DNA of 64,000 nt from DATMER01 sp034667225 (GCA_034667225.1 JAXDKG010000049.1:1-64000), one strand, 5' to 3'; counted from the first letter of the stretch, positions 41,076 through 49,444 are shown. Numbers and translations: made by a program. The notes: a model not told the origin generated them from the letters alone.

Positions 41076-42560
41076 TTAGTCCCGGTGGGGAGGTGGCTCG
41101 AAGCGGAGCCGCTTCATCTCGCTCCGGATTTGCCGGATCTGGCCCTGCCAATCGCGGCACTCCGCGATCTCCAGTGCTTCATGAAAAGCCTCCCGGCTTC
41201 GCTGACGTCGGGAGAGCAGAGCTTCAAAGAGGCCGAGCTTGCGGAGGGCTCTCACCAGGAACTCGTGGCGGTTCGATTCACGGAGATTTCGGATACCTTC
41301 CTCCAGGAGCGGCCGCACCCTCCAGGGTCGTCCCGCGAAAAGGTAGCCCAAAGCGAGCTCGACTTGGGCCTCGCCGATCCTCCCCGGCTCCTCCCCGCTT
41401 CGGAGCTTCAGACTCTTTTCATAGTCTTCAACCGCCATCCGAACATGGCCCAGCTTGAGATGGACGCTCCCGCGGATGGCCAGTAAGCCGGACGAGTCAG
41501 GCTGACCTCTTTTCAGGGCTTCATCGGCGTTTTTGAGGGCGCGATGGAGGAGCTCGCGGCGGTCCCGCCAACTCGGGACTTGCTTGGCAATCGAGTAGTA
41601 CTCGCTGGCGATCGCTCCATACGTGCCCTGGATGGCCATCTCTCCGTCGTCGCCACCCGGGAGTTGGGCTTGGACCCCGAGGATTGTGTTGACCGCGGCG
41701 AGCCTCCCCAGGAGGAAATGGCCATGGATTCCGTACCAAGCAGCGGCGCTCGCCCAGCGGCGAAGAGCTCGGTGCCAGAGGGGCGCGAACTCGGGTTGGT
41801 CATACGGTATCGCTGAGAGGTGGCGGACCGCCGTCCAGAGGTAGGCGAGCCTGTCGGGCGCCCGCTCCTGCTCGTCAGATATCTTGAGAAGCCTCTCGAT
41901 CTGATCACCACCGAATGATCCCGCGGGCAGTGGTACGAACTCGCCGTTGAGAAATGAAACATCCAGCCCCTGCGGGCTGTATCTGCCGGTGCGCTCCCGT
42001 CCTAGAAACTGAAGCAGGTGACCGAATACAGATGTCTTCTTCCCTGATCGAGCTGGCAGAGGCCTCCCTTCACACAAGGAGGCGACAATTTCGCACACCT
42101 CTTTTTCCGGCTTCGGTTTCAGGTCGATTGCTTGGGGACAGGCAGCGCTTAGCATCTTCAGGAGACCCTGGAGGTGCTCGTCCAACACAAAGGGCTCAAG
42201 CAGCAGGACGGAGATATCCCGCTGGCTGACCACGGCCGCGAAGATCTCCAACTCAAGGATGCAGAGCTCGGTGACCTCCAGCGGAGCTCCATAGGCCCCA
42301 TTGAGGACGCAGATGAACTTCTCGGCCTTGCGGACCCGATCCATGCAGGCGATCTGCACTTCCTCCAAGGGCCGATCGTTGAGCTCCGGATTAGAATATC
42401 CGGCGAGCCAGACCGGGATCTCCCGATCGTTTCCGAACTGGTGGACCTCGTTCCGCAGCGACTCCATCCCAGGCATCCGTGAAGCGAAGAATATGAATGG
42501 CTTCCCCTCCCGAAAGCGTGCCTCGGCTTTGTTGAGAGGTCTCTCAGGATCGATGGCCAT
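41076..42560 (-). CDS. DUF4062-like N-terminal domain fused to TPR repeats
   Basis: 494 residues from ATG 42560 (MAIDPERP), supported by AGGGGG 8 nt upstream. The frame is open to 42653, but those 31 codons match the 3' end of an unrelated gene (see 42570-42735) and are probably not native. Residues 20-170 (PFIFFASRMPGMESLRNEV, LEEVQIACMDRVRKAEKFICVL) resemble the DUF4062/TIR-like fold seen at the head of signalling proteins. The C-terminal half has helical pairs of TPR type (ADEALKRGQPDSSGLLAIRG, AVEDYEKSLKLRSG). It is the first gene of the island operon and may be the infection or stress sensor. This role is inference. Confidence 0.75.
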   Translation of the reverse strand: MAIDPERPLNKAEARFREGKPFIFFASRMPGMESLRNEVHQFGNDREIPVWLAGYSNPELNDRPLEEVQIACMDRVRKAEKFICVLNGAYGAPLEVTELCILELEIFAAVVSQRDISVLLLEPFVLDEHLQGLLKMLSAACPQAIDLKPKPEKEVCEIVASLCEGRPLPARSGKKTSVFGHLLQFLGRERTGRYSPQGLDVSFLNGEFVPLPAGSFGGDQIERLLKISDEQERAPDRLAYLWTAVRHLSAIPYDQPEFAPLWHRALRRWASAAAWYGIHGHFLLGRLAAVNTILGVQAQLPGGDDGEMAIQGTYGAIASEYYSIAKQVPSWRDRRELLHRALKNADEALKRGQPDSSGLLAIRGSVHLKLGHVRMAVEDYEKSLKLRSGEEPGRIGEAQVELALGYLFAGRPWRVRPLLEEGIRNLRESNRHEFLVRALRKLGLFEALLSRRQRSREAFHEALEIAECRDWQGQIRQIRSEMKRLRFEPPPHRD

Positions 42561-42569
42561 GATTTCAAC

Positions 42570-42735
42570 CCCCTTTCTCCGGTCCGGCATCACGAACAAC
42601 TGTCTAGCCAGATCCGACGCCAACGTCTCCTTGAGATAGTAGCGGTTCAGCACGGAAGGCTCCCAGGAGAGCAGTCGGGATTGCGCTCTGCGAACTCTTC
42701 CCAGGTCTCTTCGGGGTCACCCCGCGCCTTGCGAG
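42570..42735 (-). pseudogene. Remnant of the 3' end of a homologue of the gene at 52710-53105
   Basis: Read on the - strand this stretch encodes GDPEETWEEFAERNPD, then after a one-base deletion LSWEPSVLNRYYLKETLAS and ARQLFVMPD. The intact gene at 52.7-53.1 kb has GEAGETWEEFAARNPDLLSW, PSVLDGYYREETLTSDLARR and VFVMPD. Only the last third is present and its 5' end stops near 42735, head to head with the SGNH fragment. The remnant runs in frame into the TPR gene and may have extended its open frame. Confidence 0.75.
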
Positions 42736-42762
42736 GCTCGGCAACTCCGACCACCGGCTACG

Positions 42763-42993
42763 GAGACGGGACCCAATGTCCCCCTCTACCGCAAGGACCG
42801 CGAGCATCCTTCCCCGACCGGATCGTTCCTCGTGGCGCTCTCGATCTTCGGCATGCTTTTCAGCCGTTCGCCCGTGGGGCTGCCCGCCAGGGTACGCCTG
42901 AGCAACAGCACCTTCGCCCAGGTAACCCCGGGTCTCGCGACGCTGCTGCAGGAATCCGCGGCCGAGGCGAACGAGACGTACGGCCGACGCTGA
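42763..42993 (+). pseudogene. Truncated copy of the SGNH hydrolase 3' end
   Basis: About 211 bp ending in TGA repeat the end of the SGNH gene (37372-37584) with roughly 16 mismatches by my count, near 92 percent. It encodes VPLYRKDREHPSPTG and AEANETYGRR, with no 5' half and no start codon. It lies on the same strand as the original, on the far side of the TIR/caspase island. Confidence 0.85.
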
Positions 42994-43015
42994 AGCCGGC
43001 TACTATCAAAAGGCT

Positions 43016-43549
43016 ATGAACACTCTCCGCTGTCTCTTGGTTCTCCCTCTCCTGCTCGCCGCCTGCACCGCCCCATCCGGTCCCGGGGGGAGCGCCGCTT
43101 CGGGTGGAGAGGCGCCGTTCCGGTTCCGTCTCACGGTCCGGGAGACCTACTCCGCGGGAGAGCCGGTCACAGTGGGGTTCTTCCTGGAGAATCTCTCGTC
43201 CGAGCCGCTGCGGGTCCTCACCTGGTACACGCCGCTAGAGGGGATCCGGGGCTCGATCTTCCGCGTGACTCGCGACGGCCAGGAGGTTCCCTATCAGGGT
43301 CCGATGGTCAAGAGGGGAGATCCGGGACAGGGCGACTACGTCCTGGTCCCGCCGGGTGGTCCGGTTTCCGCCGAGGTCGACCTGGCGCAGAGCTGGGACC
43401 CTTCGGTATCCGGCACGTACCGGGTCGACTTCGACGGCCGGATCCATGATGTGGCGAGGGAAGGGGAGAGCGTCCCCCGTCCGCGGGACGCGCATCAGGG
43501 TATGGACGCAAAGGGCGAGCCCGTCACGTTCCGGGTAGTCCGGCCTTGA
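43016..43549 (+). CDS. Lipoprotein resembling the N-terminal region of M35 deuterolysin-type peptidases
   Basis: 177 residues; AAAGG 4 nt before ATG. Lipobox LLAAC puts the mature N-terminal Cys at residue 17, so it is membrane-anchored. The body (AGEPVTVGFFLENLSS, WYTPLEGI, GPMVKRGDP, GTYRVDFDG) looks like the immunoglobulin-like N-terminal or pro-region of secreted M35 lysine-specific metallopeptidases, but the HExxH catalytic part is absent and the protein ends in a normal stop. It might be a stand-alone inhibitor, chaperone or remnant. A 32-bp stretch spanning its last codons and stop recurs at 47327-47358. Confidence 0.75.
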   Translation: MNTLRCLLVLPLLLAACTAPSGPGGSAASGGEAPFRFRLTVRETYSAGEPVTVGFFLENLSSEPLRVLTWYTPLEGIRGSIFRVTRDGQEVPYQGPMVKRGDPGQGDYVLVPPGGPVSAEVDLAQSWDPSVSGTYRVDFDGRIHDVAREGESVPRPRDAHQGMDAKGEPVTFRVVRP

Positions 43550-43570
43550 GCCCCGAAGTCTAGAGGAACC

Positions 43571-43602
43571 AGGCAGGGCGGCCACAGGGAGCCGCCCTGC
43601 CT
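43571..43602. terminator. Hairpin between convergent genes
   Basis: Perfect 12-bp stem AGGCAGGGCGGC / GCCGCCCTGCCT with an 8-nt loop, located between the + strand lipoprotein stop (43549) and the - strand Asp-box protein stop (43611). There is no clear T-run on either side, so it is a probable bidirectional terminator or mRNA-end stabiliser. Confidence 0.6.
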
Positions 43603-43610
43603 CGCGCTGA

Positions 43611-46604
43611 CTACTCCTCGTCCCCTTCCAGGATCGGCACCACCAGGGTCCGTTCGTCGCGCAGCACCTCCCCCGTCTCATTCTTCTGCGTGGCGCTGAC
43701 GCGATACTGGCCGGGTAGCTCGGTCACCTTCACGGTCGCCTTGAAGGAACCTTTGCCGTCCACCTTGACGCTCTTCGCCGCCACCCGATTCCCGATGCGG
43801 AGGGTTATGGACGAACAGCCCGGCGCGGCGCAGAAACCGCTGCCGTACACCTGCACGGCGTCACCGGTCGCGGCGGTCGGCTGGCCCGTGACCTTGAGCG
43901 GGCCGACCAGCTGCAGGTAGGGCAGAGGCCCCGTCGCCGGCTGCTCTTCTTTCCTGCCGGGGGCATCGGCGGCGAGGAACGCGCCTTTCCCGGCCAGCTC
44001 GTCCGGGAAGCGGCCGATGACGGCGGTGACCCGGTCCTCCGCGTAGATGAAACCGGTGATCGAACCCCCTTCCGCAAGAATGCCGAGACAGCCGGGGCAG
44101 CCGGAGAACTCGCCGGGGCGGGTCGCCGTCGCCGGCTTGACCGGCAGCGACGGATCGATCCTCTTGCCGTCGATGTCGTAGGCGTCCAGCTTGCCCTCGG
44201 TGCCCTCGTTTAGGGCCAGGGCCTTCAGCTCGCCCTCCTTGGACAGCGTGAGGTCCTCGATGATCCCCTTCTCCAGTCCGTACACCTGGCAGGTCGGCAG
44301 GTCGGGCGGGTGCGGACAGGCCCAGCGCGGATAGATGCGCTCGCCTATGAGCGTCCGCACGTCGATCCGGCAGGGAAACGGGAAGTTGGGGCAGAGGACC
44401 GGCGGCGGGAAGCTGCCCGGCACGAGCTTCCAGAGGCCGTTGCCGTAGGTGGCGACGATGACCCGGTCCCGGTCGAAGAAGAAGTTGCTGATGCTGCGGA
44501 TGAAGTAGTCGGAGAACGGGATCTTGGCCCAGGACTGGCCCCCGTCGGCCGATTCGAAGATCCCGGCTGCCTCGGTGCCGACCAGCACCTGGCGGGTATC
44601 GTCGGGGTTGAAGCCGATGGTATGGACCTGCAGCGGGCCGCCGGGCACGCTGAACTGGAACCGGCCGCCGTCGAGGATCAGGTCGGTCAGCGCCGTCATC
44701 GCCATCCACGTCGCGCCGCCGTCCTGGGTGACCTTCATCTGGCCGCTCGCGACGTCGGTGGCGATCGCGTGCTGCGGGTCGCCGGGGTCGGCGCCGAAGA
44801 CGGCGGGGATGGTGAAGGTCCCTTGTCCCGGGCCGTAGGTGCCCAGACTGCCCAGGCTTCCGGAGCCGCTCCCATCCGCGTTGGCCCAGGTGGCGCCGCG
44901 GTTGGCGACGTCGAGGTCGATCCGGATCAGGCCGACATTCGGACCGGCGGGGTTGCTTCCCGGCCGGGTGACCGCCTGCCAGATCCGCGGGTTGGCCGGC
45001 GGTCCGACGATCTGCGGGAAATGGACCAGCGACGGAGCGATGGTGAACGGCGTCGCGGTAGTCCCGACCCTGACCGGATTCCAGCTTCCGCCGGTATTGA
45101 GGGTCAGGGCGATCCCCGTGGCTGGAGAGCCCGGAGCCCGCGTGTACTGGATGTACTTGCCGGTGTCGATGAGGAAAGGGTTGCCCGCGTTGTTCGGCGG
45201 ATCGTTCCAGTGATCGAAGGTGACGAAGTGATCGGAGCTCTTGAAGTTCCCCCAGCCCATGTCCGCCCCGGTGATGATCTCGTTGGTGTGCGAGATCGTG
45301 TTCCGCTTCATCTGGAGCGCGAAGCCCTCCGGGCAACGGGGGTTGATCCAGTTCCTCCCTTCATCGGGCGAGGCCCACAGGCAGTTGTCCTGCGTGCCGA
45401 AGAACAGGTCGGTGTGGTCCGGATGGATCTGGCCGGCCACCTCGTAGATCTGGAGCGCGTTGTAGCCCCCGGTGCCCCCACCGCCGACCGCGAAGGTCTG
45501 GCCTCCGTCCGTCGAGTTGAACACGCCGCCGTCGGTGACGATGAATTTGCCGGCGCTGCCCGAAGCATCGAAGGCGAAGGCGTTCGTCTCGTGGTCGTTG
45601 GGAGGATTCAGATTCAAGGCGGTCCACGAACCGTTGCAGTTCAGGCCGCTCCGGTTGGTGCAGGTCTGCCGCACCCGGTTGTAGGGATTCCCGAAGAAGA
45701 TCTCGAACTGGTTCGGGCTGGCGGGGAGCGCCTTCGACACCGCCAGCCAGGAGGGCCGGCCCGGGACCGCGGCCGGCGGGTTCAAGGTCGTCCAGGTCCG
45801 TCCGCCGTTGCCGGATTCGAGCAGCTTGTTCAGGAACGTTGTGACGAAGAGGACATTGGAATTGAACGGCGACACGTCGATCAGGTGCGTGCCCAGTTGG
45901 GTGCAACCGCCGACGCCGGGGGAGGCGGGTCCCCAGGTCGCCCCGCTGGTGGTGGAGCGGTAGATCCCGGCGTCGCCGCAGACGTCGACGATCCCCTGTC
46001 CGTGGGCGACCACGGAGACGATGCGCCGGTTGGCCGCCGCCGGATCGGGCACGGCGTGCGTCCAGGTGGCGCCGCTGTCGCGGCTGATGGCCAGCCCGCA
46101 GTCGGTGCCCACGTAGATGCCTCCCCCTACGTAGGAGATGCCGTAGGCGTTCGCCGCGGCCGGACACTTCGGTCCGGCGGTCGGGTTGGAGGTCGCGGCC
46201 TTCTCCCAGTTGATGCCGCCGTTCAGGCTGCGCCAGATGCCGCCGCGGTTGCCGGTGCGGGAGTCGGCGTAGGCGGTCGCCACGACCCTCTGCGAGGTCG
46301 CGGGGCTGTACTTGACGTCGGCCATCCGGAAGGGGGGGAGGCCGGTGAGATGGGACCAGGTGAGGCCGCCGTCCAGGGTCTTGAAGAGCCCGCCGCTCTC
46401 GCTCGCCACGATGGCGATCGAGGAGTTGTTGGGGCTGACGGTGACCGCCACGGCCCTCCCCCCCGGCCAGACGTTCGGCTGCATCGGCTCGATGATGGTC
46501 GCCACCAGGGGCGCGGGGGATGCGCTCGCGAGCGCAACGACGACGGCGAGGCTCGCCCAGACCGAGCCGCAAAGCCCACCCGTGACGATCGAAAAGATAC
46601 GCAT
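43611..46604 (-). CDS. Secreted Asp-box (BNR) beta-propeller protein, sortilin/sialidase-like fold
   Basis: 997 residues from ATG 46604, chosen because GGAGG lies 7 nt upstream; ATG 46610 is too close to it and the longer open frame to 46850 is not signal-like. Hydrophobic signal segment, cut probably after ALASASPA. At least nine Asp-box repeats of the SxDxGxxW type are visible (GLFKTLDGGLTW, GIWRSLNGGINW, LAISRDSGATW, GVFNSTDGGQTF, IFESADGGQSW), which form ten-bladed or tandem propellers in sortilins and xyloglucanases. The last ~250 residues contain an Ig-like IPT region (GDAVQVYGSGFCAAPG). No catalytic signature was recognised; a binding or scaffold role outside the cell is likely. Confidence 0.85.
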   Translation of the reverse strand: MRIFSIVTGGLCGSVWASLAVVVALASASPAPLVATIIEPMQPNVWPGGRAVAVTVSPNNSSIAIVASESGGLFKTLDGGLTWSHLTGLPPFRMADVKYSPATSQRVVATAYADSRTGNRGGIWRSLNGGINWEKAATSNPTAGPKCPAAANAYGISYVGGGIYVGTDCGLAISRDSGATWTHAVPDPAAANRRIVSVVAHGQGIVDVCGDAGIYRSTTSGATWGPASPGVGGCTQLGTHLIDVSPFNSNVLFVTTFLNKLLESGNGGRTWTTLNPPAAVPGRPSWLAVSKALPASPNQFEIFFGNPYNRVRQTCTNRSGLNCNGSWTALNLNPPNDHETNAFAFDASGSAGKFIVTDGGVFNSTDGGQTFAVGGGGTGGYNALQIYEVAGQIHPDHTDLFFGTQDNCLWASPDEGRNWINPRCPEGFALQMKRNTISHTNEIITGADMGWGNFKSSDHFVTFDHWNDPPNNAGNPFLIDTGKYIQYTRAPGSPATGIALTLNTGGSWNPVRVGTTATPFTIAPSLVHFPQIVGPPANPRIWQAVTRPGSNPAGPNVGLIRIDLDVANRGATWANADGSGSGSLGSLGTYGPGQGTFTIPAVFGADPGDPQHAIATDVASGQMKVTQDGGATWMAMTALTDLILDGGRFQFSVPGGPLQVHTIGFNPDDTRQVLVGTEAAGIFESADGGQSWAKIPFSDYFIRSISNFFFDRDRVIVATYGNGLWKLVPGSFPPPVLCPNFPFPCRIDVRTLIGERIYPRWACPHPPDLPTCQVYGLEKGIIEDLTLSKEGELKALALNEGTEGKLDAYDIDGKRIDPSLPVKPATATRPGEFSGCPGCLGILAEGGSITGFIYAEDRVTAVIGRFPDELAGKGAFLAADAPGRKEEQPATGPLPYLQLVGPLKVTGQPTAATGDAVQVYGSGFCAAPGCSSITLRIGNRVAAKSVKVDGKGSFKATVKVTELPGQYRVSATQKNETGEVLRDERTLVVPILEGDEE

Positions 46605-46701
46605 CGGCATTCCTCCTTCCCGCCAAGAGGGCGGTTCCCCTGTGAGGCGACGGAAGGAGCGGAATCTCAACGGATTGCCCGGAAGACTCCCTGGCAACCC
46701 A

Positions 46702-46728
46702 AAAAAAGAGAGGCCCCGGAGGGCCTCG
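46702..46728 (-). terminator. Leftward intrinsic terminator or leader attenuator
   Basis: Stem GAGGCCC / GGGCCTC (46710-46716 and 46721-46727) with loop CGGA. On the - strand it is followed by CTCTTTTTTT. It lies about 100 bp before the start of the Asp-box gene, so it either ends transcription coming from the right or attenuates that gene. The rest of 46605-46978 shows no gene. Confidence 0.55.
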
Positions 46729-46978
46729 ATGCGATGCTGGCGCTTTAGGGCTGTCGTTTTGACGCCGCGAGCGACATCCTGAAGAGCCAAAGCATGACGA
46801 GCTATTTCAGCTTTATGCCAAACAGGATAACCCATGGCACGAGACAGCAATAGGAGGAAAGACCCTCAAAGGCATGAGGGAAATCCCTCAGGGAGGCGGA
46901 CGGGCAAAGTGGAGGACGGAGAAAACCTGCCCCCTCCATCGAGCTGCGCCGGTCGAAGCCGGGCACGGGAAACCAAGG

Positions 46979-47161
46979 TCAGTTCAGGAGCTGCTTGAGG
47001 ATGGTCTCCAGATCCTCTCTGCCCAGGAGAAAGCCTGCCAGGAGAGCCAGGGGAAGGACGGCCTTCTGGACGAAGATAGACCAGTCCCAGTTGCTATCGA
47101 TGCGAAGGTAGCCTTGTACAACGAAGGTGTTGGCGCATGCGCCAGCGGGGTGGGGTTGCAT
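46979..47161 (-). CDS. Small hypothetical membrane-anchored protein
   Basis: 60 residues with a strong GGAGG site 8 nt before ATG. A hydrophobic stretch (VLPLALLAGFLLG, about residues 35-47) is followed by a short charged helix (REDLETILKQLLN). No family recognised. The ribosome site is the main support. The overlapping + strand frame 46874-47308 has no such signal and unlikely composition. Confidence 0.45.
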   Translation of the reverse strand: MQPHPAGACANTFVVQGYLRIDSNWDWSIFVQKAVLPLALLAGFLLGREDLETILKQLLN

Positions 47162-47326
47162 CTGTTTCCCTCCTCAAGTTATTCGGCAGTCCGTTGGTCG
47201 GTCCTGCCTTACTCCAAGAACTTCAAAATATGTGTTGCACTGTTCTCCAAGTGCGATCCTATCGAGAAACCGGGACACCAGGCTGCCAAAATCCAAACGA
47301 TAGTGTAGGGACGGGGCTTGCCCCCG

Positions 47327-47358
47327 GTCACGTTCCGGGTAGTCCGGCCTTGAGCCCC
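47327..47358 (+). repeat. 32-bp copy of the lipoprotein gene 3' end
   Basis: GTCACGTTCCGGGTAGTCCG and the 12 bases after it are the same as 43523-43554, which cover the last codons and stop of the lipoprotein gene. No upstream coding part is present. The surrounding 47162-47464 interval has no other gene; it also holds a GGGGCTTGCCCC palindrome. Confidence 0.75.
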
Positions 47359-47464
47359 TGAGCCGTGGACAGAGCGCCCGCCGTGGCGGCATCCGGAATC
47401 TCGAATCCTCCGTAGCGTCCAGATGGAGACCCTGGCGGTCTCTTTTCATGGAGAGGAGGAGGAG

Positions 47465-48493
47465 ATGAGATCGAGGTATTCGGGCCCGTGCGTCGCCGGA
47501 TTCGTGGCTCTGCTCGTTGGCGCCAGAGTCGAAGCCCAATCCTGCATGGCGCCGCCGCTGTCGCTCAACACTCGCCCCGGGCTCATCGGTGGGCCATGCA
47601 CCCCGCAGGCGCCTGCACCCAACCCGCGTGCCAATGGGAGCTTCTGCCAGTGCGTGGTGGCGCTCACGACCATGGAGCGCCGCGTCGTGGCCCGCGACGG
47701 GCTCTACCAGGAGTGTGGCGCCATTCTTTTCGGGCCGCACTACGGCCACGGCAAATGCCCGGCCAGCTCCGTCAACTGCGACAAGGGCCACAGCGCGCCC
47801 TACGGCAACTGGGGGGTGCGGGTGAGGAATTCCACGCTGGTGTCTGAGCTGGAGGGCGAGAGCATCGCTTCCCAGAGCCGCGAAGAGGACTGTTCCCAGT
47901 GGCCGGGCACCAAGGCCGGGACATGCGGCCCGCTTTCGGATCGGCGCCCCTGCGCGCAGTGGCACACCTGCAACTGCGACACGCTGCTCGACTTCGGAGG
48001 CGAGCCTCCGCCGGCATTCGTCTCCAAGGGTGCTGAGGCACTGGCCGGCTTCTACGTGGTCAACAGCGCCTCGGCCGAGTGCGGCGTCGTGAATGGCAAA
48101 AGCGCCAACATCCGCAGCCTGCTCGAGGTTTACGAGCTGGACAAGGACGACAGCGACCTCGTCGACTCGTTGTTCCTGGACCTGCCTGTCACCTTGAGCT
48201 GTACCGGCCCGTACCTGTGTCAAGGGGAAGCGGCGCGAGCGGTCCGCGGACAGATGCAACGCATCGAGGCCGACTTTCGGGTGAAGGTGCGCTGTGCCGG
48301 CTCGCCTGCGCCGCCGCCCCCTCCGGGTGGCGGCGGGGGAGGAGGCTGCGTGGATACACCCGGCGGCCGTTGCGGGACCTGCGGCTGCCGCGGGGGCTGC
48401 GGAGCAGGATTGATGTGCCTGGCCGACGGCCTGTGCCACGGCACACGCAACACCGAGGCCGGCCTGATCTTCGACGAGTGCACGCCGGGGTAG
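47465..48493 (+). CDS. Secreted cysteine-rich protein of unknown function
   Basis: 342 residues from ATG 47465, immediately behind a GAGGAGGAG purine run. A signal peptide ends near ARVEA-QSC. The mature protein has more than 20 cysteines (CQCVVAL, CSQWPG, CNCDTLL) and a PPPPPGGGGGGG linker near residue 285. After the linker comes a compact Cys/Gly-rich tail (GRCGTCGCRGGCGAG). No known family recognised. Probably disulfide-rich, extracytoplasmic or surface-bound. Confidence 0.7.
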   Translation: MRSRYSGPCVAGFVALLVGARVEAQSCMAPPLSLNTRPGLIGGPCTPQAPAPNPRANGSFCQCVVALTTMERRVVARDGLYQECGAILFGPHYGHGKCPASSVNCDKGHSAPYGNWGVRVRNSTLVSELEGESIASQSREEDCSQWPGTKAGTCGPLSDRRPCAQWHTCNCDTLLDFGGEPPPAFVSKGAEALAGFYVVNSASAECGVVNGKSANIRSLLEVYELDKDDSDLVDSLFLDLPVTLSCTGPYLCQGEAARAVRGQMQRIEADFRVKVRCAGSPAPPPPPGGGGGGGCVDTPGGRCGTCGCRGGCGAGLMCLADGLCHGTRNTEAGLIFDECTPG

Positions 48494-48554
48494 CCCCGGG
48501 TCTCGCCCTTCACTGGAGGCGGCCGGCGAGACGCCAGCGCTCCCGGGAAAGCTC

Positions 48555-49295
48555 TCTCGCTGTCGCGACAACAGGCTTCAGCGCTTCCGCCCGGCCTTTT
48601 CTGACGCAACGCAAGGCTTCAGCCTCTTGCCGCAGAGCTTTGCCGTCGCGATGACGGACCTTTTGACGCGACTATGGGTAGTGCTGACGCGACTTAACGT
48701 TTCGCTGTCGCGACTCAACCCGTAGTCGCGTCAGCGATAGACTTTTCTGACGCGACACAAGGCTTTGTGATGCGACTATGAGCTTCGCTGCCGCGAGTCA
48801 AGCTATCGGTGCCGCGACTATAGGTTTCGCTGCCGCGACTTTCGCCGTTTTGACGCGACGATGAGTTTTGCTGACGCGACTTGGCGCATTTCTGACGCGA
48901 CGAAGCCTATCGTCGCGTCACGAATCTTCTCGCTGCCGCGACAAAGTGCCTTGCTGTTGCGACGAAGCGCCTTGCTGCCGCGACTATAGGTTTCGTCGCG
49001 GCACCGACAGACATTCTGACGCGACTTGGCCCAAGGTCGCGTCGCCCATGGGTTTTGGTGATGCGACACAAGCCTGAGTCGCGTCAAAAATGGGAATCGG
49101 ATCCCGGCAAGGGCTTATCTCCTCGCGTCTTCCTCCTTTGTCGCGTCACCAACGCGATGCGGCCAGAGCCGAAAGCTCGTGTCCTGAGGCCTTGCGGCAT
49201 GGTCGCGGCAGCAAAACCCCAAGCCGGGGAGCCTTGCGGCAAGGATGACGCGACTTTCCGCCTTCTCTGACGGCCTGCGTTCTGGCTGTCGCGAC
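48555..49295. repeat. Array of ~28 degenerate repeats, core TGACGCGAC, period ~20 bp
   Basis: Non-coding block with words such as TCTGACGCGAC, GCTGCCGCGAC, GCTGTCGCGAC and GGTGATGCGAC recurring every 18-23 bp, mixed with the inverted form GTCGCGTCA (48724, 48910, 49035, 49078, 49139). Copies are dense from 48650 to 49085 and thin out afterwards. Spacers are short and unrelated. The small open frames in it (for example 48818-49087 on the - strand) consist of the repeat and are not genes. Confidence 0.85.
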
Positions 49296-49444
49296 AACGG
49301 GTTGGGCCGTGGCTCTGAATCCTTCTTTCGCGGCGTCGAGCTTCCGTGTCTCGCTGCCCTACCGATGCCGGTCTGGTACCCCCGCGAAACGCACCCGGCC
49401 GCGTTGTAGACCATTTCTGCAGTTTGATGTAGGCGTTCACCCGG

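Noticed and set aside
44310..46748. 812-codon open frame on the + strand across the Asp-box gene
   Set aside because: Composition is rich in Gly, Arg, Asp and Val with no domain, while the - strand shows regular Asp-box repeats, a signal peptide and a ribosome site.
46874..47308. 144-codon + strand frame
   Set aside because: No ribosome site or protein-like pattern; overlaps the better-supported 60-residue gene on the other strand.
48818..49087. 89-codon - strand frame in the repeat block
   Set aside because: Translation is a repeat product (CRCRDE, RGSKALRRNSKALCRGSE) without ribosome site.
48555..49295. CRISPR array
   Set aside because: Repeats are only about 9-11 bp, degenerate, in both orientations, with 8-12-bp spacers and no cas genes.
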